This document shows positions 1-14,215 of a DNA stretch of 64,000 nt, in pieces. Source of the stretch: Doryteuthis pealeii (taxonomy: Eukaryota; Mollusca; Cephalopoda; Myopsida; Loliginidae). The position numbers were made by a program, and so were the translations under genes. The stretch spans positions 14,035,993-14,099,992 of the forward strand of contig CM042145.1 in assembly GCA_023376005.1 (NCBI GenBank), written 5' to 3'. Positions within the stretch are counted from its first letter, which is position 1, and every line of letters begins with the position of its first letter. The notes under the pieces are model-generated. The model did no database searches. It was not told the origin of the DNA and worked only from the letters and a program-made list of their open reading frames with translations.

Positions 1-3000
1 TGTATATATGGAGCAATAGACTAGTAAATAGGAGAATTTAAATTTTTGAAAAAAAAGGAAAGCAATTATAAAAAAAGCTCCACATTTATACTTCCTAATC
101 TGATATTCCTCCTTACCTTAATGCCCTAACTCTATGACCCCCTCATAACAAAATTCCACCAGTTATTAAAATCAAATTTCCAAATATCCAAGGCCAATAT
201 ACACCGTGTGAGTTACTCTGCTTTCACTAGTCTATGACGACACACAGTAATACGAAAAACAATTACTTTCATCATTTTCTTTTTTGTAACATGTTTTTTA
301 TCGTTACTTTTATTTTGGTTGGTAGGTTTCTAGTCTTTAAGTAGTGTTAAGATCGTAATTGATAAAGAATAATAGTCACCGACAATAATATACAACCAGT
401 TACCTGCTCAATTCACTATTCTCACGTTATTCCAATAATATCTCTAGATGCTAATCAGCTAACTAGTGATCCTTCATTTATTCGTCCCTATACTTTATTT
501 ATTCTACCATTAGTACATATTACGGTATTAATTTGTATTACTATAACATTTCATCCTCTGTTCTATAATTTGTGTCTCATACCTTATACATCTCCTTTGG
601 CTACGTTGTCCACACCACACGTACTGTAAATAATGGGAGTTTACTTTAGTACTATAATATAAAATTTTCATCGTGTAATATAAATAAGATCTCAATTAAA
701 AACCTCGAATAATAAACTCAATGATACGTTTTCTATGCTATATAACTATCCTAACGATGAACTACGTATTCATAAACAAAAACACACACAAAAACGTTAG
801 ACACGTTACTTAGATTCTGGTTCACTCTCTGAGAAATCGAAACTCCATGAAACCTACTCTGAGAGCCTCCCCATGAGTTTTATATCTTTATTTTTTATAC
901 TTGAAATATTATTGTGATTATTGCTTTGCATTTTTTGTGCATTTGGGCACTTCAAAGATTTTAAACCTCAGACTTCCTTAAATTAAAACATGCTCATACC
1001 TTTTCGTGTTAACATATATTATTATATTATCTCATTCCCAAATTCTAATTATTTATATTATATATATTACTATATAATATATATATAATTTTAGTTTAAA
1101 CTATGATTTTATGTCTTGGGATATTTTCCCTTATTTCACTTCAATCTTAGGTTTAGTCATAACTAATTATCTAGCCATAAATTTTCCCTTTTCATTGATA
1201 GAAATTTCCTAAAGAAGATCAGAATCAAATGTTTAGGCATTAGAAGTCTGATCTATTCAATGTTTTTAATTGTACATGAAAATTACTTGAGCTGTGTTCC
1301 TCTTGACTCAAAATATCTTTATCTGCTTTTTCCATACAATTATTGATTGCACATTTTTCGATTCATGCTTTATTGGGCAAATTTAACATTTGTTCATTGT
1401 GCATTTATTTGTTTGTCATCTAGAAAATTTTGACAACGTTGCATTTCTTTTTCAATCATTTTATTGTTATCACAAAATATTTTTTTTTCTTATTTTATTT
1501 TTTTTTAAATTTGGAAGGAGCTTTGAAAACTCCTTTTTCCAATTTTCACTTTTTCAGTGACTGGTTTGTTTTTTAGTAATACATTTTGTTGTTTTAAAGT
1601 TTGATCTGTGTTTGTTATTTTACTTCTTTTCTTTATAATTTTTTAAGTATGAAAATGGCTTTAAATGTTCAGTTGATGCTGATAGCTTTTTTGATTTAGT
1701 GCCATTCCTTTTAGGATGCAATATTTGTTTTGAATGAGTCCTGGAAAATTTTATTTGGGATCCAACTAAAGTTTCTTTAAAAAATTGAAAGGGTTTTTAT
1801 TTATTGATTGAGGAAACAACTAAAGCCATCTATACTACTACCTTGTAACCTATTTCCTGTGTAATTAATTTTAAGGAAATATTGAAATGTATTTAACAAT
1901 TAGCTGGAAATGGCAGGGAAAGAAAAAAGAAAAACTCTGGGAACCCCAATGGAATGATTTTTACTGCTCCTTTTAGACTTTTATGCGTTCAGAGGGCGCA
2001 GGACATATACCTAATCAGCATTCTCTGCATGTTTTTTTGTTGATTCTTCTTTTTCTTAAGAAATAACGGAATTCTTAATGTTAGAATCCAAAACGAATTT
2101 GCATTCCCAAACCACCAAGTTTATCTCCCTTATACCTATGTTTCATTTTCACATGTTTTTCTTTAAAAAAAAAAAATGAAATGATTCAAAATTTGTGATT
2201 ATAAAACTTTAGATTTTGTAAAACAAATCAAATACAAATAAAATAAAATACAAATAAAACTAATACAAATTTAAAAATGTTTTAATTACTTCGTCTTGCA
2301 TTGGGAAATAAAAATGGAAAAAATGATTATGAATAGTGCGGTAATTTTATTTAATTTAGTATAAAAATTAGTTGAAAAGGGAATTAAATATATGTTAGTT
2401 CATAGTCTTTTGTAGGATCAAAAAAAAAAAAAAGAAAGAAAGAAAAGTTAGGTTACTTGGATTGGGGCATGTCCAAACTTTTGGAAAACCAATTGTTGAA
2501 TCTATTGCAAGATTTTTAATTTTATAACGAGTTTTTGTTTTGTTTCTTTTTCCCCTCAAAGTTTCAAATTCCTCATTATTGATCGCCACTACACTAAAGG
2601 GGAGAAGGAGTCAATCAGAATATGAAGTCAGTGGAGATAATTCAGTGTTTTGGAAATGCAAAATTATTTTGAATGTTTAAAGCAAACACTACTCTACAAC
2701 AATCCTATGCTACAAAGGCAAATTTTTTAAAATTCAAGATTTTTTTGTTGCGTACCAAGGATGGCTACTGTTCTCTTCAGAGTTCCTAGTCACTCTATTT
2801 ACCTGACAGAAAAACTGCTCAGAACCCAGCTTCCCTTAGGGCATCCCAAATAACAAGGTGCTTTTGAAAAATATTCCACCAAATGCATCTTAAATATGGG
2901 ATAGAAAAAAATTAATTGTTTTCTCCGTACTACTTTTTTTTTTTTTTTTTTAAGGCCTGTTAGTTCAAAGTGTACAATATGAAACTTGATCTCAATCTGG

Positions 3001-6000
3001 AATAATAATTGGTCAGACATTATTATTAGGTAAAGAGCAAGTTTTTAAATTAGCTGCACATACAACGTCAGAGATGCTGATTAGGATGCATCACCTGCGG
3101 TCTCTGACAACACAATATCTAACAAGGACAACAGTAAAATTAGTACCTGTGCATCCAGTTGTCTTCTCTTTTTTTCTCCTCACAATTTCAACAAGCTTAA
3201 CTGTAAATACACTTCAATTGTTCTTTAAATATTGATGATTACACAGAGATAGGCTTAAATAGTAGGGGTTATAGATTGCTTTAGTTGTTTCCCAAGTCAT
3301 AAAAAAAACCCCTACCAATTATTAAGAAACTTTAGTGGGCCCATTATTTTTCTGTGATTCATTTGAAGCAAATTTATACATTTTTTTCAGGTCAGTTAAA
3401 CCTTTGAACCCATTAATTTTTGAGGCGTAACACAGAATTTTCAAAGATACATGCTTCAAGTTAACTGACCTGATAAATGTAAAAGTTAAATGAAAAACTG
3501 GCTGATTATATCTTTTATTCGATAATATATCAACATGAAAATTTCATTAAATTCGCCGTTAATTCCGTGATTTTTTTGGTATTTTTTTTTTCTTTTTGGC
3601 GAAGGTGACATATGATGGCTTAGATTTCAGGTTCCGTTAGTTCCGATTTAACCGCAATGTGTCTGTTTAATAAGTGTGCCAACATTAATGTCTGTTAAAG
3701 AAGTTCCATATCGCAAATCTAAAGGGAAAGATTTATTTCCTGGACTCCCACAGGCCCGAATTGCACACAACAGGACGTTTATAATGTTGGGAGCCACGCA
3801 CAAACCCGAAGTTTTCATTACAGTAGCCAGTGCAAAAGTGTCATGATCCCTTAAGTATTCACGTTTTGGGGTGCCTCTAAAGGGTACAAGCAATAACCTT
3901 GCCCACCCTTTTTAGATGATGGGCGTAGCTTGCTACTTGGGGATGGCTCCCTGGATCACGCCTAATTATATTTTACTAACCTAGTCCAGAAACAAAGTCC
4001 CTACTTGAACACAGAGCATGAGCAGGGTCAAGGGAAAAAAATGAAAGTAAAAATCAGAAATCACAGTCAAACGTCAAAAGTCCAAACATCAAAAGCAAAA
4101 AGGGCGTAAACAATTCCAACATCAAAGAAGAAGAGGAGGTAAAAATAAAATTTCCAACATCAACAGAGGGGCGGGGGGGTAAATTCCTCCCAACTAATAA
4201 TTAAGAAAAAAAAATAAAAAAAAAAGGGAGGGGGGGAGGATTAAAAATAAATTCCAACATCCAAAAGAAAAAAATAGGATAAAAATTTCAATTTCTAATC
4301 TACACCACGTGACCTATGCTCGCTCATGGGCCAAAAAATACACTGGTCAGCCATTAAAAAAAAGCAAAAAGCTTTTTTAGGAAGACAAGTTTTTAATGCG
4401 GGTCATTGACATTTCAGGAGGATAAAAATTCACCCTACATTGAGTTATAGTTAATGTGGTTAACAAAAAAACAAACATGGTTGAAATTAGTTAAAAGGCC
4501 TCCCAATCAGTAGGCTAGACCTTGCTACGCTTTTAAAGGTGTCTGCGGGAGAGATCAGGATCTGCCACATTAAACACAAACACGTGGTGAGTTAGATTGC
4601 AGTAAATCGAAGTGGATCTGGCACCTCCAAGCATGGAATTAAGTGGAGAGGGAGAGTAGTCCCGACAGCAAAGAGAGCAGAAAGGAGGCCGAGATCTTAA
4701 TCTCGCGGTAAATGAGCATAGATTAGTGAGAGAAAACAGCTTCGCGCGGAAGAGAAGCTGGGGGAAATGAAGAGAGAGAGAAAACAGTAGCCCCAAAAAG
4801 CATCACAGTTTGTATGCAGTCAGTGCACCAAAGGCTGTCACTCAAGGATTAAGGCCTGCACAGGCCACTTGCGCAGTACAGATAATTTTTTATATTATTT
4901 TTTTTTGGACACTTACTCCATCCGTTCTTAGTGGACAGGAAAGGTGCCAACAACAATAACTGGGTAAGTTATGGTGTTGTTTTTTTTTTTGTTTTTTTTT
5001 TTTCTTCTTTACATTCAGCAGATCATTACATTGGGCACAAATCATTTTTTCGAGGCAGAGTGTTTCTCCTCTTTCGCCACAAGCAGTTAATATCATTAAT
5101 ATAACTACTACCAACCATTTTAGATTGACTGTTTTCAGTTAGCTTCAATGGACCCCTCACTGGTTGAATAGTTAACAAGCTAGATTAGCAGACCTTGTAT
5201 TATTTTAAATTTTTTGGACTGGGTTGTCCTCATCTTTATTTTTACTTCTGCACAACATTTCTTATACTATTTCTCCTGAACTTTTTTGAGAGTGAGGCAT
5301 CTTGATCACATTAGTATTCATTTGGGTCTATCGACTATTTTGTCATCATCATTTATAGTTATCTGTACACGTTTTGGGCCGATGTGTCCTTCTCAGGTAT
5401 TTCTTATTCAGAGCTCAGGAGCCTTTTTCGAACTCGCTGAAACCTTCTTGTCGTAATCGCAGAGCATCACAGCAACTTGAACCTAACCCTCTATTCTATC
5501 ACGGCTCCGTTACTGCAGTCAACAAAAGTCTCCTGAAGACAGGGCTGGAAGTGTATGTTGTGCAGCTATAGCAGTCCACAATGTAACTGGATAGAGGAAA
5601 ATAAGTAAGGCAACTTAATTCGATACTGCAGGACTTCGTGGATATTTACCTCAGTATGATAATTAAATTATTACAATGTTTGGATATTGTTTACTTGAAG
5701 AACTTATTGCTAAATAGTTTCAATATGTAAAAAATATATCTATCTTGATTTAGCTATCTCTCTCACTCTTTTTTTCTTTCTTTCCTTCTTTCTCCTCTTT
5801 TCATTATACATTGATTTGAAAGATTAGTGTTTTTTTCTTTTCACATTTTCTCACTCCCTCTTCATCTATCTTTCTCCTCTACTCTTTCTTTAAGTTCATT
5901 CTTTCTTTATATTTTTTCTGTTAGCATGTCCCTTTCTTTCCCTTATAATTAAAAACAGAATTGCGTCCATTATTTAGCTGAGGTGAAGATCACTCATAAG

Positions 6001-6599
6001 AAAATTAAGAATTCGAGTGGAATTAAAGGCAACACCACGACTAATGATTGATTTGGATTGGTCTCATTTTTTACCAGAGGTGTTGCAGCCACCATTGTAA
6101 CGGTTCAGAAGATTACGAGCAACACTAGTATCTAATATTATAGCATTGAAAGTATCCCAACGGCACTTCCCAACACAGCCATAATGGACAGTTGTCCTGG
6201 GAATGGACATTAGACTCTATCTGATTGGTGAAGTTCCAGTTTCTTGGAGCCTCGGAGATTGTGACACCCTTTCACTCACCATGCTCCCAGGTCCATCTAC
6301 ATGACCCGGCCAGGTATTGTATCCTGTTAGGGTCCCATCTTATGGGTTAATATATACGAAAAAATTGTGTTTCTAAAAAAAAAAATTGAACCAGTACTCT
6401 ATTTAAGCATGATTTATTTCTCAAAACTTAATGTTCGGCATTAAATAACCCAACCAAGGTCTGAAATGCCCGTAAAACAAAACAACAACAAGCATGGATG
6501 TAGACATGCGAACAGTTTCACTGCCATGTATAATGAATAATTCAAAATTCCCTAAGTTTACCTAGAGACACTGAGAGAAGGTCAGGGTTACAGCAGGTT

Positions 6600-7164
6600 G
6601 AAATCTATCTCATCACACACTTCATTTCATCATCATGAGCTTGCGCATTTCATGAGCCGAAGACTTAACGTGGAGTGGTTTTATGACTTGCGCGGCATGT
6701 TTGTGGTTGATCAATGCCTATGCAGGACTTGGCAGAACATGTTTGCATCAGCAGCAGCTTGGTCCTTGGTCGAATTTGATGGCATTGTCTTATGGGTTCC
6801 TTACTTGTATGTCTTTTTGTCCTTTGAGAAATAGACATGCAGGTGTTTTTTAATTGGAGGAGACATCTGCAGGATCACGGTTCTCGACTAGGGTTTTGGA
6901 ATACAATGGTTGACTGTGGTACGGCACCAGGGATTTTTTCAAGCAGTCCAATGCATTCGCTTCTTTTTGGTTGCCCCTCTGTCACGATGACCAGTAGGAG
7001 AGTTTACCACAGAATGTGAATCTTGCCAGCAAAGCAACGATTTCCTTATCTGGAGATGTGTCCTGCCCAGCGTAGCTGGATTTAAATAGCATTGTCTTGA
7101 GGCTGGTGATCTTTCATCATGTTCAAGGACTTCAATATTAGTTGACAACAAGTCACGTCCAGTG
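6600..7164 (-). pseudogene. Left-arm copy of the decayed LINE 3' end
   Basis: Inverted partner of 21,207-21,765, with a similar set of indels. Open frames here on both strands are fragments of it. Confidence 0.6.
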
Positions 7165-7800
7165 CAGAGGTCACCAAACTTACGGCGCCGCGGAGTGGAT
7201 CTGGAACCCGTGAAGGCATTTTATCAGGCCGCCGACTAGTTACTTTGATATTATTTGATTAAACGTATGACGTTTGAGCATGTTCTGATACCATTTTAAA
7301 TATTTAAACTATCATGTTTAAGGCCTTAACTACATCTTCATGGACTTGACTAGCGTGTAGGTTACAACCCAATTTTGTACATATGGCATTATCCCTTGAT
7401 CACGCACTTATGCGAGGCAGCCTTTTCAAAAATTGAAATATGTGAAATCAAAACCTATCGAATTGAAATTGATGAATAAAACATAATTTGAAAGTGCAAT
7501 TCGCCTTGATTGGACTTGTAGCAATTCCACTAAACCTTATTCTGCTAATGTTGTCATTCTTTTTTGATAATGTTTGAAAATAAATATGTTGCGTTAAATT
7601 TGTTATTGATGCATCTTATGCCACTTCATCTATAAAATATAACATTTGAGTAAGATTAAATTTTCGTTTTACATGACTTTTTTCTCTTAGCACAGCTTTT
7701 GTTCTGGCTAGCAAGTATTATACAATATTAATGTGGCCTACGCTTTGTTATTTTTTCAATTTAATTTCTAGCCCACAGTCAAAAAGTTGGTGAATCCCTG
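7165..7800 (+). mobile_element. Left-arm copy of the hAT remnant
   Basis: Inverted partner of 20,577-21,206. Ends CAGAGGTCACCAAACTT and, inverted, CAGGGATTCACCAAC, flanked by TCCAGTG on both sides. The dimerisation segment is broken by indels. Confidence 0.7.
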
Positions 7801-8790
7801 CCTCCAGTGGATGTTTGTGAGAGGCAGCACTGCGTAGACCAATCTGAGGGGTCAAGATAATTCTGAGTTTTGGGAATGCAAAATATTTATCTGTATGGTG
7901 TTTTAAGCAATTACAAACCCATAAGAATGCATTTTCTTGAGGATCCACACACACCACACACACAAAAAGACAAGTAGGCTACTTGGCATGAGCATGTCTC
8001 ATCACTTTATAAAATTTAATTTTTTGAAATCATAATGCAAGATTTTTAAATTTATATAAATTAGTTTTTTTTTTTTTTAATGTATGCCTCAATTTTGATG
8101 GCCATACTTACACTGGATAGTAGTGATACAAAATACTGAGCAAAGGGAGTTTAATTCAGTGTTTGGAAGCAAAAACTATATTTGAGTGTTTAAAAGCAAT
8201 ACTACCCTAAAACCTATGCTACAAATTTAATTTAAAAATTCAAGATTTTGTACTCGTGTACCAAGGACGGCTACTGTTCTCTGTCAGGTCCAGTGACACT
8301 CTTTACCTGAACAAAAATGAGGGGGTTGAAATACAATGATATAACCCCAGATTTGATGCAATAGTCTGAGATATGTGTAGAATCAGTTTTTTTCTTAGTC
8401 TGACACAGACGTAGTTAGTGAGCCATTGAGACTGAACTCAGGATTCAATCAATGATCCTCCCAAATTAGCTTGTTACACATCCGCTCTTTCAAACAGATA
8501 CCCAAAATTATATATGGTGTCAAACAACATCATTGTGGAAATTAATTGAAACAACCTTCTTTAAGCTTTCCTTTCTTTCACCATTCATGGGTTCAATTTT
8601 AGACCCACTGGGAATGGACAGGGTGTAACTCAATTTCTATTTCTTGATATGCCCTTGATTTTACGATTACATAAAAGTTTTTACGTTAGATTCATTGAAG
8701 AGTTTAGTAAACAAAAAAACAACAACTTTTGAATGTATTGCAAACATTTATTACATTCAAAAAGTTTTTTACTAAACTTCAAATGAAGTC

Positions 8791-9035
8791 TGTTGGTATC
8801 AGCCGACTACAACAAGAGAGTATATTCCCCTTTTCACTAGCTTCTTATTCCATGAGGCTATGTGGTTTTACTGATGTTGACACCACCCTCCCAATCAGTT
8901 ACACATTCTTTACTGCACAGATCAGATTACCCAAGCTTGTGCTAACTCATACGCTAGTTGGCTAGGCTGGTATAAACACCCAGAACCTTTGTAATTCCTG
9001 GTGAGTGCTCTTACCAACTGAGCTAACAGCTCTTC
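8791..9035 (-). mobile_element. SINE A, left-arm copy
   Basis: Inverted partner of 19,396-19,623; 'ttggtatcagcc' and 'ccaactgagctaac' mark its two ends. Confidence 0.65.
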
Positions 9036-12000
9036 CATGTCGGTGGGGCTTCAGATTACACTGACTGTATTCCCAGCTGAGGGGTAAGACCCCCACCCAC
9101 CAAAAAAGGGCTGTTCTCTATTGTTATGACACTAAAACTGCATCTGATTGTGAGGCTTCTTAGTTCTAAAGATCTGCTGGGAGTATAGTAATACGCTTCT
9201 TCACTTGCCATTACTCCTAGGTCCCCTCTGACTGGAATGGTCTGGAGAGGCCCCCCTCTGAATTCAATCGGTTTGGTTACGTTCAGCCCTAGCACCTATC
9301 ATGATTGTCCCAGCCCTATTTGCAAACCCCACACCCTTTTATATCATATGGGTGCTAGAATGTTTTGGTGACTGAGGCGGGTCTTCATGTCCTGGTGTGA
9401 CGCTAAACTCTAACTTGATTGGTTGATGGTTCCAGTTCTGGAGTCATAGAGGAATGTGGAGCAACCCCTTCATCACCCATTGCCTCCCTTTGTCCACTTT
9501 GACCAGCAGTGGTAGTACTTGTTAGAGTTCCCATTCTATTGGGTTTAAAAGAAAATTTGTTTACAAAAGGTGAGTTTAGTAAAAATTTATTTCCAAACTA
9601 TCGCACTACAATCTTTCAAAAATTTTGTCGCATTAAAATGACCCACAGGTTGATATGCCATGAAACAAACCAAACCAAACCAAACTTGGGTGGAGTACCT
9701 GGTTAGGGTCTAGTCTATGGGTCAAATAGATCTGAAATTATTTGTGTAGATAGTGTAGGTATACTGGTATTATATTGCTATGGCATTTTATCCAAGACAC
9801 TGGTGGAAGATAAATGATTGTGTATAATAAAGATTCAAGAATCTTTAGAAATTTTGTTTTGAGTGTCCTTACCTATACATGGGTGGTTGGATTGGTTTTG
9901 GTTGGCATTTTCTTCTGGTCTATGGCAGAAGACGATGGTGTAGTGTCCAAATTTTTCTTTCGTTTTTAATTAAAAAATACGTAGCCTGGGTGGGTTTCAT
10001 ATGGAGGATGAGTTTTGTTGCCCACAGCAAGCAAATTCCCCCTCTCCCACTTCCACTGTGATCCAAAGGAAAGTAAAGAACCAATACAGTTGGCAGCCGG
10101 TAGCGTCACAGGAGTCTGCTGGCGTAGCACTTGAATTTCAGTGCACACCACTTTAGGGACTCCAGCTCCTGATTTATTTTTCGTGGGTTTACTCCCTAGC
10201 CTTTCCTTGGGACGAGCAAAGCCGCTATACAGCAGAGGTTTTGTGTTCGGTTTTTCTTTGACTTAGGATGGGTTGCCGACTAAGTCTAAGGAGACTCTTC
10301 TACACCCATTTGGGGATTTTCTGAGTAATATGGGGCTATTTATGAATTCGTTTAGTACGTGCTTGATGTCCTGTTCCCCAATAAAAGCTGGTTCTTGTTC
10401 TTCTGGGCTGGTCGAGCTGAAATGGAATTTAGGAACAAAAAAGGCCACGAGAAAGAAAGCACAAAGTCAAGAGGTAGTTCTTAAACTTAGCTTTTATTTG
10501 AACGGGCATAGTCGGCTGTAGCCAAGGATCATGTTCCCTTGCTCAGGAAAAACGAACTACCCTGCTTGTGCGCCTAGATTTCAATGATGGACCGAGCGTA
10601 TCCTTTTTGGAGTAGGGGTTCAGTCCTTTTTTGATCGGACCATGCGCAAAGGGGTGCAAATGGGGTTCTTCCGGTCAAGGCCCCGAATTGAGGAGTTGTT
10701 TTTTTTATTTTATTTCTTATTTTTCGTATTTTTTATCCCCACCAGTAGTAAGGTACCCCAATCCCTCACTTACTGTCAGTGTTACTGAGTGTTGAATCAA
10801 AGAAATGTCCTTGATGTTATAGGTGCAGCATCTTTTAGTCCATGTCAGAGAATATAAGTTTTGAATAAAGACTTGCATATCTAAAAAATCAGTGATGCTG
10901 ATTAGCTTTTGATTTAGTTGGATCCTAGGACGCACATATTTTGCGTGAATTAGGCCCCAGGAAATATTATGGGGTCCCAACTAAAGGTTTCTTAATAGAT
11001 TGCTAGGGTTTTTCATTTATGATCTAGGGAACTACAAAAGCCGCCATCTAACTCCTTCACCTTGTAACCTATCCTGTGCATTCTTTTTCTAAGAAACTAT
11101 TGAAATGTATTTACCAGTTAGCTTGAAATGGTGAGGCGCAAGAAAAAAGAAAACACTGGGATACACATGGACATGATTATTACTGCGTCCTTTTTAGCAT
11201 TATTCTGCGTCAAAAGATTGCAAGACAGTAACTTCAGCATCTCTGGAAATGATACTTGTGTGCCATGCGACATGAGCTGTGGGCACAAAACCTGTTTCTT
11301 CAAGGTATTATCGAGGTTGAAAAAGAGAATGTTTCACTTTAGCCACGTCTTTATATAAGCTACTTTGCCAGCTCTCCCGAGTGGTCATTAGCAGATTATG
11401 TGTGGGATTTAAAATTAAAATAAAATAATAAATTAAAGATTTTAAAAAAAAAACAACTCCCATGAGCCTCACCGAAAGAACCCTCCGAGTAATGTGCAGG
11501 AAAAAAAAGACCCACTTATCCGCACCCCCAACAGAACTCTTAACAGTTCATTTCGAGTTTAGGCCTTAACTGTGTTAGACACTACTACTGGCCAGGGGAG
11601 ATATTTCCTTGACAATGAGTGGGCTACGACGGTGATAAAGTCTAAATCATTAAAAACCATCTTCTGTCTTGTTTCTTTCTCTTTTCTTTCTTGAATTCTT
11701 TCTTTTTCAGCATGACATATGATGCGGTTGTTAAAAGCAAAACCCAAGAACACACACCACAAATAATCCAAGCCCACCTTTTAAACCTAAAAACACAAAT
11801 ACCTACTTGCACCCGCGTACATGAGGTACATTACTTATCCTGGCACAGAGTCCTCAGTTTCTGACTTCAGTGCAGTAACGGTAAAAGTAACTCTGAGTGT
11901 CCACGCAGTGCCTTACCCCAAGGCAGCACCTACCTTATGCTTAAAAGGTTGGTAAAGGAGCCGGTTATTGCCTCTTAGTGCCTGAAGGGTTCACAATAAA

Positions 12001-13900
12001 ATATGCTCTCCTAATTATATTATGGCAGTTAAGCTAACCTATTCTCCTCCAGCTAATGCGTGTTAATGTAGGGGCAGACTGGGCTCTTTTAACTTTGGTT
12101 ATTGCAACCCAAGTCTACGGAGATGGAAAACTCTGAATTCAAACCTGTTAAAATCACTTTAAGAAATTGGACTGGTGGTCTATGCCATGTCGCAGGGGTT
12201 GGTAAATATATTATAAGGAGTTAAGTGAGGGGAAAGCCCTTTTCTGTGATTGGACACAGCAATATCGTGTGTCGCACCCAGTACTTTGGCTCATATTCGA
12301 CTGGACACCAATGGACCAGATCCCCAATAAGTTGAAAGTAATTCATATCTGATAGAGGACAAATAATGAGAATAACAAGATATCCTTATTCCTTCCCCAG
12401 AATTTGTAATGGTTCATGAGCTGTAGATTCTTGTTAGCACCAGGTTATATGAACAAAAGAAAAGGGACCGTTAATTTCTAAAATAGACAAAGCCGACTGA
12501 CCAACGCCAAAATTTCAAAACTCCCCCAAACTAACAGATATTCGAGGAGGAGAGGGAGATAGCAGCAGAATAGAGCCAAAAGCTTAGTGGCCATGCGACA
12601 CAGGCAATCATGAATCCAATCCTCCTCAGAACCGGTTAAGAACGTGAACAAATACAGTAAGCTTTATACACTAAAAAGAATTTGTAAAAAGGAAAATTTA
12701 CTAAACATAAATCACATCTTCTGTAACTTGTGTTCATTTTGATCACAATTTATAAGCACATATAAAGAGGACAATTCTGTTAAGCTCACTCTTTGTTATT
12801 ACTAATGTACTGTTTTGCTTGTTTTCTCTTTATGTTATACATTTCACATAAAAATTACCTACAACCTTACATACCACAGAATCAATGCTAGGACCAAATC
12901 ACACCTAGGATGAAGTCATTTTTTGCTCTGGGCCATGAGCGTTTCGGTATTGTGCCATTTGGTTACTCCAATTTTAAAAAAACTTTATGCTAATCGGACC
13001 TGGTGGGAGGTCAGGAAAATATATACTTTGTGTCCCCTTAGTGCGCATAATAGCAGAATCGTCAGCACATGGTCAACGGGAGGTATCCCTACAAACATTT
13101 TAGATAAAACACAAATGAGCAACAAATGAGAAGATTAACAAGCAAGGTAGGAGTAATTGATCAATCTTCAGTTGCCAGGCACCCATTGAATTTCCATGGG
13201 TCTTACATGATTGGACTATTGAGACTACACAACAATAAAGGCCTAAATTGGCTGGGCGGCATTAGGATACTGCACCGCCTTGCAGAAGGACGGTAAAATA
13301 TTTCCAATGTGCGCTTTAAGAATGAAATGTGTGGTTTTCTTATCGATATGTTAGAAGACTCAGAGTAACTTCCAACGTAGGTGAATATTATAATAAATTA
13401 AATCTCAAACAAAGAAGTTACAATATAACAACGAATACGACTTTACTTGTCTCGAAATGTGGAATATGACATACATACAAGATACAAAACAGATAGAACA
13501 AAAAGTCCTTTGGAAGTACTACACTTAACCAAGACCCGTACAGGCTATCATATGTGCTGATTCTTTGATGGCGTCTTACTCTTCCAATTGTTTCTTTCTC
13601 TTATCTATTATTTCTCACTTCATCCACATAAGGGCCGATGTTTCACCTTTTCCATTTCCTATATTGGTCAGCCATTACCCATCTTTTTCTATTTCTCTTC
13701 GGACCACTGCTTTACGATGTTTTTATAGTCTTCCTTTCAGTGGGTGGCCATGTTTCACCCTTTGTATTCTTTGCAAACGTTTACCAAAAACTAAATGAAG
13801 ATGGGGACAAAATCCGCAATTAACGCAGATACATACTATTTCTTTTCAGCCTCATCTCAAACTTTCAGAGAAACAGTGCTACCTGAGTGCATTCTCTTCC

Positions 13901-14000
13901 NNNNNNNNNNNNNNNNNNNNNNNNNNNNNNNNNNNNNNNNNNNNNNNNNNNNNNNNNNNNNNNNNNNNNNNNNNNNNNNNNNNNNNNNNNNNNNNNNNNN
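13901..14000. other. Assembly gap of 100 N
   Basis: A run of exactly 100 undetermined bases. This round length is the usual placeholder for a scaffold join of unknown size. It lies close to the symmetry axis of the inverted repeat, so the two arms probably come from different contigs. Confidence 0.97.
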
Positions 14001-14215
14001 ACGATTATCATATAGGTGCTAGGGCTTGATGGCACAGCCATTTGAATCAGAGAAGGTCCCCTCCAACCACCTGTCTAACTTAAGTAATGGCCAAAGTGGA
14101 GTGTTTGCATATCATGGCTGCTGCAGTCTCAAGGATTCTGTCCTTAAGCATCAGGGTTGCTTACTGTTGGTCAAACAGATGGCCCTGCTGGGATGGACTT
14201 GGGTCCAAAAGGGTT
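14001..14215 (-). repeat. Family C retroposon fragment at the contig edge
   Basis: Reverse complement of the 5' portion of the family C copy at 44,811-45,455: shared wording around the 'ctagggcttgat' block, the 'ctccaacc' block and the stretch on 'acagatggccc'. It starts directly after the gap. Its mirror image would fall inside the gap, so it has no visible partner in the left arm. Confidence 0.6.

Larger units (their letters stand above)
1..13900. repeat. Left arm of a giant inverted repeat
   Basis: Read as reverse complement, this stretch follows 14,230-28,335 almost from end to end. Anchors: 1-45 with 28,290-28,335; 2,395-2,620 with about 26,070-26,280; 5,378-5,420 with 22,842-22,888; 7,165-7,800 with 20,577-21,206; 13,560-13,890 with 14,230-14,556. 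Differences are mainly scattered short insertions and deletions, densest at about 1-1,000, where the left copy is longer and less regular. That pattern suggests poorly polished long-read sequence. The arm reaches position 1 and may continue outside the window. It carries no recognisable gene; every open frame in it is short and falls in repeats. The named repeats below account for part of the arm; the rest (for example 40-1,650, 2,030-3,060, 4,030-5,150, 7,800-8,790, 9,700-10,880, 12,480-13,780) I cannot identify. Confidence 0.93.
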
